This document shows, in pieces, positions 60,403 through 64,000 of a stretch of DNA of 64,000 nucleotides. Position numbers and translations under genes: made by a program. The DNA is from Halopseudomonas xinjiangensis. Lineage in GTDB: Bacteria > Pseudomonadota > Gammaproteobacteria > Pseudomonadales > Pseudomonadaceae. The stretch covers positions 2,542,001 to 2,606,000 of the forward strand of contig NZ_LT629736.1 in NCBI RefSeq assembly GCF_900104945.1. The letters run 5' to 3'. The stretch's first letter is position 1. Every line of letters begins with the position of its first letter. The notes below the pieces were generated by a model. That model was not told the DNA's origin, ran no database searches, and was given only the letters and a program-made list of their open reading frames with translations.

Positions 60403-61162
60403 CGCTCGTCCGACCGGCACAGACGGCACAGACGGCACACGCCGGATCGCGACGCAAACGCATTTCTCTGAACCGGGAGTCGAGCGCATCGATCAGCAAC
60501 AGGCGTCCAACCAGTGGCTCGCCGAACCCGACAATCAGCTTGATCGCCTCAAGCGCCTGCAGGCTGCCAACCATACCGACAAGAGGCCCGAGTACTCCGG
60601 CTTCACTGCAGCTCAACGTCGTCTCATCGCCCGTTCCGTACAGGCACTGATAGCAGGGGGATGAGTCGAGACGCGGATCGAAAACGCTGAGCTGGCCCTC
60701 GAGCCGGATCGCAGCGCCAGATACCAGCGGCTTGCGGGCAGCGAAGCAGGCGCGATTGACGGCCTGGCGGGTAGCGAAATTATCCGAGCAATCGAGGACG
60801 ACGTCCGCCGAAGCGACTGCCTCGTCCAACTGCTGATCAGCAAGGGCGAACGGCAACGGCACGAGCTTCGTCTGCGGGTTGAGCGCCGCGATACTCTGCA
60901 CCGCCGAGTCGACCTTTCTGTGGCCGATGCTGCCGGCCTGATGGATGATCTGTCGCTGAAGATTGGTCAAGTCGACCTCATCGGGATCGGCCAACAGCAG
61001 CGTGCCGATCCCGGCAGCAGCCAGGTACAACGCCGCTGGCGAGCCCAGACCGCCGAGACCGACGATCAGTACCCGCGCCTGGAGCAACGCCTGTTGACCG
61101 GCCACGTCGACCTGCTCGAGCAGGATCTGCCTGCTATATCGCAGCAGCTGATCATCCTGCAT
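60395..61162 (-). CDS. moeB: Molybdopterin-synthase adenylyltransferase MoeB
   Basis: A 255-aa ThiF/MoeB-type E1-like enzyme that adenylates the C-terminus of MoaD for molybdopterin synthesis. It has the ATP motif [15 protein letters not shown] (33-47), [11 protein letters not shown], and zinc cysteines CYQCLYG plus a C-terminal CAVCAVC. The last Cys pair is embedded in a duplicated 9-bp unit, giving an extra Cys-Ala-Val. Whether it serves MoaD, ThiS or both is open. It overlaps prmC by 11 nt. Confidence 0.93.
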   Translation of the reverse strand: MQDDQLLRYSRQILLEQVDVAGQQALLQARVLIVGLGGLGSPAALYLAAAGIGTLLLADPDEVDLTNLQRQIIHQAGSIGHRKVDSAVQSIAALNPQTKLVPLPFALADQQLDEAVASADVVLDCSDNFATRQAVNRACFAARKPLVSGAAIRLEGQLSVFDPRLDSSPCYQCLYGTGDETTLSCSEAGVLGPLVGMVGSLQALEAIKLIVGFGEPLVGRLLLIDALDSRFREMRLRRDPACAVCAVCAGRTSDA

Positions 61163-61991
61163 GCCAGTATCCTCCGGTTACGCGTTGATGGCCGCCGATG
61201 TCGCGGCGACTGAAGATACTCTGGAAGCCTCGACTGTCCAGCAGCGAGGCGACCGATTCCGCTTGATCCCAGCCATGCTCCAGAAGCAGCCAGCCGGACG
61301 CGCTGAGAAATGCGGGTGCCTGCCCGATGATTCTCCGAATGTCATCGAGCCCGTCCGGCCCGCTGACCAGCGCCGAGGCCGGCTCGAAACGCACGTCGCC
61401 CTGCCCCAGATGCTCGTCGTTCTCAGCGATGTACGGCGGGTTGGAAACGACCAGATTGAAGCGTGCGGATGGATCGAGCGCGCCGAACCAGTCGCTGAGT
61501 ACAAAACGAGCATTGCGGGCGCCAAGCCGTCTGGCATTGCTCGTCGCGAGCTGGACCGCATCGTCTACGCGATCGCAGCCTAGGACCTGCCAACCAGGTC
61601 TCTCGCCAGCCAGAGCCAGTGCAATCGCACCAGTGCCGGTACCCAGATCCAACACTGTCGCCTCGGCCGGCAGCGCCAGATCGAGTGCCGCCTCAACCAG
61701 CGTCTCGGTGTCGGCACGCGGGATCAGTGTCGAGGGGGCTACCTCGAGATCGAGATTCCAGAAGCCCTGCCGGCCGAGCAGATAGGCGACAGGTTCGCCT
61801 GCCCTGCGCCGGGTGACGAGCTGCGAGTAGCGCTGCAGCTCATCAGGCTTCAGTGCATGTTCCGGCCAGGTGCGCAGGAAGCTGCGGGGCTTGTTCAGAA
61901 CATGAGCCAGCAGCAGCTCGGCATCGAGCCGCGGACTCGATGAGTCCGGTAACTCGACCTGCGCCAGCAGAGCCGTTACGGTCGCGCTCAT
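61152..61991 (-). CDS. prmC: Release factor glutamine methyltransferase PrmC
   Basis: A 279-aa SAM-dependent enzyme that methylates the Gln of the GGQ motif in RF1 and RF2. The SAM site is [16 protein letters not shown] (113-128), the substrate motif NPPY (184-187), and PRADTE (91-96) is conserved. It overlaps the substrate gene prfA by 4 nt, so enzyme and release factor are made together. Confidence 0.95.
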   Translation of the reverse strand: MSATVTALLAQVELPDSSSPRLDAELLLAHVLNKPRSFLRTWPEHALKPDELQRYSQLVTRRRAGEPVAYLLGRQGFWNLDLEVAPSTLIPRADTETLVEAALDLALPAEATVLDLGTGTGAIALALAGERPGWQVLGCDRVDDAVQLATSNARRLGARNARFVLSDWFGALDPSARFNLVVSNPPYIAENDEHLGQGDVRFEPASALVSGPDGLDDIRRIIGQAPAFLSASGWLLLEHGWDQAESVASLLDSRGFQSIFSRRDIGGHQRVTGGYWHAG

Positions 61992-63073
61992 CCCTGGTCC
62001 AGAGCTGCCAGTTGGTCTGCCTGATATTCACGCAGCAGCGGATCGATGACGTTGTCCAGATCGCCCTGAACGATTTGGTCCAGGCTGTACAGCGTCAGAT
62101 TGATGCGGTGGTCGGTCAGGCGTCCCTGCGGGAAATTGTAAGTACGAATGCGTTCGGATCGATCCCCCGAGCCCACCAACTGGCGACGCGTGTCGGAGAT
62201 CTCCCGCTCCTGCGCCTCGCGCTGGCGGCTGACCAGTTTCGACTGCAGCAGGCTCATCGCCTTGGAGCGGTTCTTATGCTGAGACCGCTCTTCCTGACAC
62301 TCAACCACGATGCCGGTCGGCAAGTGGGTCAGGCGAATCGCCGAGTCGGTCTTGTTCACGTGCTGGCCGCCGGCGCCGGAGGAGCGATAGGTGTCCACGC
62401 GCAGGTCGGCGGGGTTGATTTCGACCGCCGCCTGCTCGTCCATCTCGGGAAGGATCGCCACGGTGCACGCAGAGGTATGAATACGTCCCTGCGACTCGGT
62501 CTCCGGTACGCGCTGCACGCGATGGGCACCCGATTCGAATTTCAGCTTGCCGTAGACCGACTGGCCTTCGACCCGAGCGATGACTTCTTTATAACCGCCA
62601 TGCTCGCCCTCGTTTTCCGAGAGCACTTCCACGCGCCAGCCCTGACGTTCGGCGTACCGTGAATACATGCGAAACAGATCGCCCGCGAAAATTGCTGCTT
62701 CGTCGCCGCCAGTCCCGGCGCGAACCTCCAGGAACACGTTGCGCTCATCGTTGGGATCGCGCGGCAGCAGCAGTCGATTGAGCTCGACTTCGAGTTCCGC
62801 CTGCCGCTCGCTCGATTCGCGGAGATCCTCTTCGGCCATCTCGCGCATGTCCGGATCGCTATCCTTAAGCAAGCTCCGCGCTTCGGCCAGGTTGGCCTCG
62901 ACCTTGCGCCACTCGACATAACAACGGACGGTCGACTCCAGATCGGCGTATTCCTTGGAATAGGCACGGAAGCGGGTCTGGTCGCTTATCACCTCCGCGT
63001 CGCTCAGCAGCGCGGCCAGTTCTTCGAAGCGTTCGCTCAGGGTGTCCAGACGATTCAGCAGAGATGCCTTCAT
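61988..63073 (-). CDS. prfA: Peptide chain release factor 1
   Basis: A 361-aa translation terminator for UAA and UAG. The codon-recognition motif is PET (190-192, in [14 protein letters not shown]) and the peptidyl-transferase motif GGQ (235-237, [10 protein letters not shown]), which PrmC methylates. Length is normal. It overlaps hemA and prmC by 4 nt each; hemA-prfA-prmC is a widely conserved order. Confidence 0.97.
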   Translation of the reverse strand: MKASLLNRLDTLSERFEELAALLSDAEVISDQTRFRAYSKEYADLESTVRCYVEWRKVEANLAEARSLLKDSDPDMREMAEEDLRESSERQAELEVELNRLLLPRDPNDERNVFLEVRAGTGGDEAAIFAGDLFRMYSRYAERQGWRVEVLSENEGEHGGYKEVIARVEGQSVYGKLKFESGAHRVQRVPETESQGRIHTSACTVAILPEMDEQAAVEINPADLRVDTYRSSGAGGQHVNKTDSAIRLTHLPTGIVVECQEERSQHKNRSKAMSLLQSKLVSRQREAQEREISDTRRQLVGSGDRSERIRTYNFPQGRLTDHRINLTLYSLDQIVQGDLDNVIDPLLREYQADQLAALDQG

Positions 63074-64000
63074 GATTTGCCTTGTACGGAATGCGTGTCT
63101 TCGTCCAGGGCGAACAGCTCCTGGGCCAGCGTCAGCGCCTCGGCGCGCCCTTCGGCGCTCATCTGCTTGAGCTGTACGCTGGGGTCGTGAAGAAGTTTGT
63201 TGGTCAGCGAGCGTGCCATTTCCGCCAGCACAAGTTGCGGATCAGTACCCCGTTCGAGACGGGCCTGAGCCTTCGCCAGTTCCTGGTCACGCAAATGCTC
63301 GGCCTTCTGGCGGTAGCGACGCAGCACGTCCACCGCGGCAAGCGCGCGCAGCCGCTGCATGAATTCGTCCGTGCCGAGATCGATCAGCCGCTCTGCGGCC
63401 TCGGCTGCCCCCTGGCGCGAACGCAGGTTCTCTTCGATCACCTCGTGCAGGTCATCCACGCTGTACAGATAGACGTCCCTTAGGCCACCGACTTCCGGCT
63501 CGATATCGCGTGGCACGGCAATGTCGACCATGAACATCGGGCTCCGCTTGCGTGCCTTCAACGCCCGTTCCACCGCACCCTTGCCGAGGATAGGCAACGG
63601 GCTGGCGGTGGAACTGATGATGATGTCGCACTGCGCCAGCACATCAGGAATCTGATTGAGCAGGATCGCCTGACCACCCAGTGGCTCGCTAAGCAGCTCG
63701 GCACGCTCCAGGGTGCGGTTGGCGACGATGATCTTCTGCACGCCCTGTTCATAGAGGTGGCGGGCCACCAGCGCGATGGTCTCGCCAGCGCCTATCAGTA
63801 ATGCCGTGCTGCGGCGCAAGTCGGAAAAGATCTGACGGGCCAGACTGACCGCAGCGAATGCCACCGACACCGGATTCTCGCCGATCGCGGTATCGGTACG
63901 GACCTGCTTTGCGGTGTTGAAGGTGCTCTGGAACAGCCTGTCCAGGTACGGACCGAGGGTCCCGGCAGTGCGCGCCGACTGCCAGGCATCTTTCATCTGG
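63070..64000 (-). CDS. hemA: Glutamyl-tRNA reductase, 3' part (runs off the window)
   Basis: The C-terminal roughly 310 residues of HemA, which reduces Glu-tRNA to glutamate-1-semialdehyde, the first step of haem synthesis. The visible part starts in the QMKDAW motif just after the catalytic domain, then the NADPH domain ([44 protein letters not shown]) and the helical dimerisation domain. The start codon and active-site Cys lie beyond position 64000. An ATG at 63996 is internal and not the start. Confidence 0.95.
   Translation of the reverse strand, partial: QMKDAWQSARTAGTLGPYLDRLFQSTFNTAKQVRTDTAIGENPVSVAFAAVSLARQIFSDLRRSTALLIGAGETIALVARHLYEQGVQKIIVANRTLERAELLSEPLGGQAILLNQIPDVLAQCDIIISSTASPLPILGKGAVERALKARKRSPMFMVDIAVPRDIEPEVGGLRDVYLYSVDDLHEVIEENLRSRQGAAEAAERLIDLGTDEFMQRLRALAAVDVLRRYRQKAEHLRDQELAKAQARLERGTDPQLVLAEMARSLTNKLLHDPSVQLKQMSAEGRAEALTLAQELFALDEDTHSVQGKS

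Overview
The window looks like chromosomal DNA from a Pseudomonas-type gammaproteobacterium (Pseudomonas or the related Halopseudomonas lineage). The reasons are the GC-rich coding, gene blocks whose order I remember from Pseudomonas genomes (pepA-holC-valS; yhdP-rng-maf-mreDCB-gatCAB; hpt/upp-uraA; hemH ... phrB-pagL-murI-moeB-prmC-prfA-hemA), and a folM-folE-folX cluster. I see no rRNA, tRNA, CRISPR array, insertion sequence or prophage. Coding density is very high, and most neighbouring genes overlap by 4 nt.

Layout. 0-1.7 kb: a MerR/LitR-type regulator on the minus strand, with a terminator and regulatory motifs. 1.7-4.7 kb: pterin genes folM-folE-folX, a DUF1244/HopJ-like pair and an RDD membrane protein. 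4.7-6.8 kb: lptG-lptF (LPS export). 7-13.5 kb: pepA, holC, a small conserved gene, valS and yejK. 13.6-18.5 kb: an accessory-looking block (SDR, GH15 glycosidase, erythromycin-esterase-like protein, phosphoribosyltransferase). 18.6-23.1 kb: an ABC exporter, TerC, a GST, a GIY-YIG protein and a one-domain asparaginase. 23.2-37.6 kb: tldD, nitrilase, yhdP, rng, maf, mreDCB and gatCAB. 37.6-44.8 kb: an RlpA-like protein, a BetT-type transporter, small conserved proteins, hpt, upp and uraA. 44.8-49.9 kb: minor pilins and pilY1 of type IV pili (pilVWXY1E, without fimU). 50-64 kb: a 2-hydroxyacid dehydrogenase, a LysE exporter, hemH, a photodamage block (epimerase, FAD oxidoreductase, Trp-rich protein, rudS, second LitR-type regulator, phrB, DUF2878 protein), then pagL, murI, moeB, prmC, prfA and the 3' part of hemA.

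The most interesting reading is a candidate light-response regulon. Both MerR-type regulators have an HTH domain and a degenerate B12-binding-like domain without the cobalamin motif, which is the architecture of class II LitR. Four intergenic regions share one arrangement, TTGTAC-N15-TATA(A/G)(G/T/C), containing TGTAC(A/G)-N12-NNTATA. TGTACA is the core I remember for LitR/CarH operators. These sites lie before folM-folE-folX, before the epimerase-hemH pair (divergent from the FAD oxidoreductase), before rudS-litR2-phrB, and just 3' of the first regulator, where one could drive a short RNA ending at a strong terminator. The predicted products fit together: photolyase repairs UV lesions, pterin genes feed the folate family that includes its antenna cofactor, RudS removes photosensitive 4-thiouridine from tRNA, and ferrochelatase consumes phototoxic protoporphyrin IX. 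Gene identities are mostly secure; the shared regulation and the small RNA are inferences from motif geometry.
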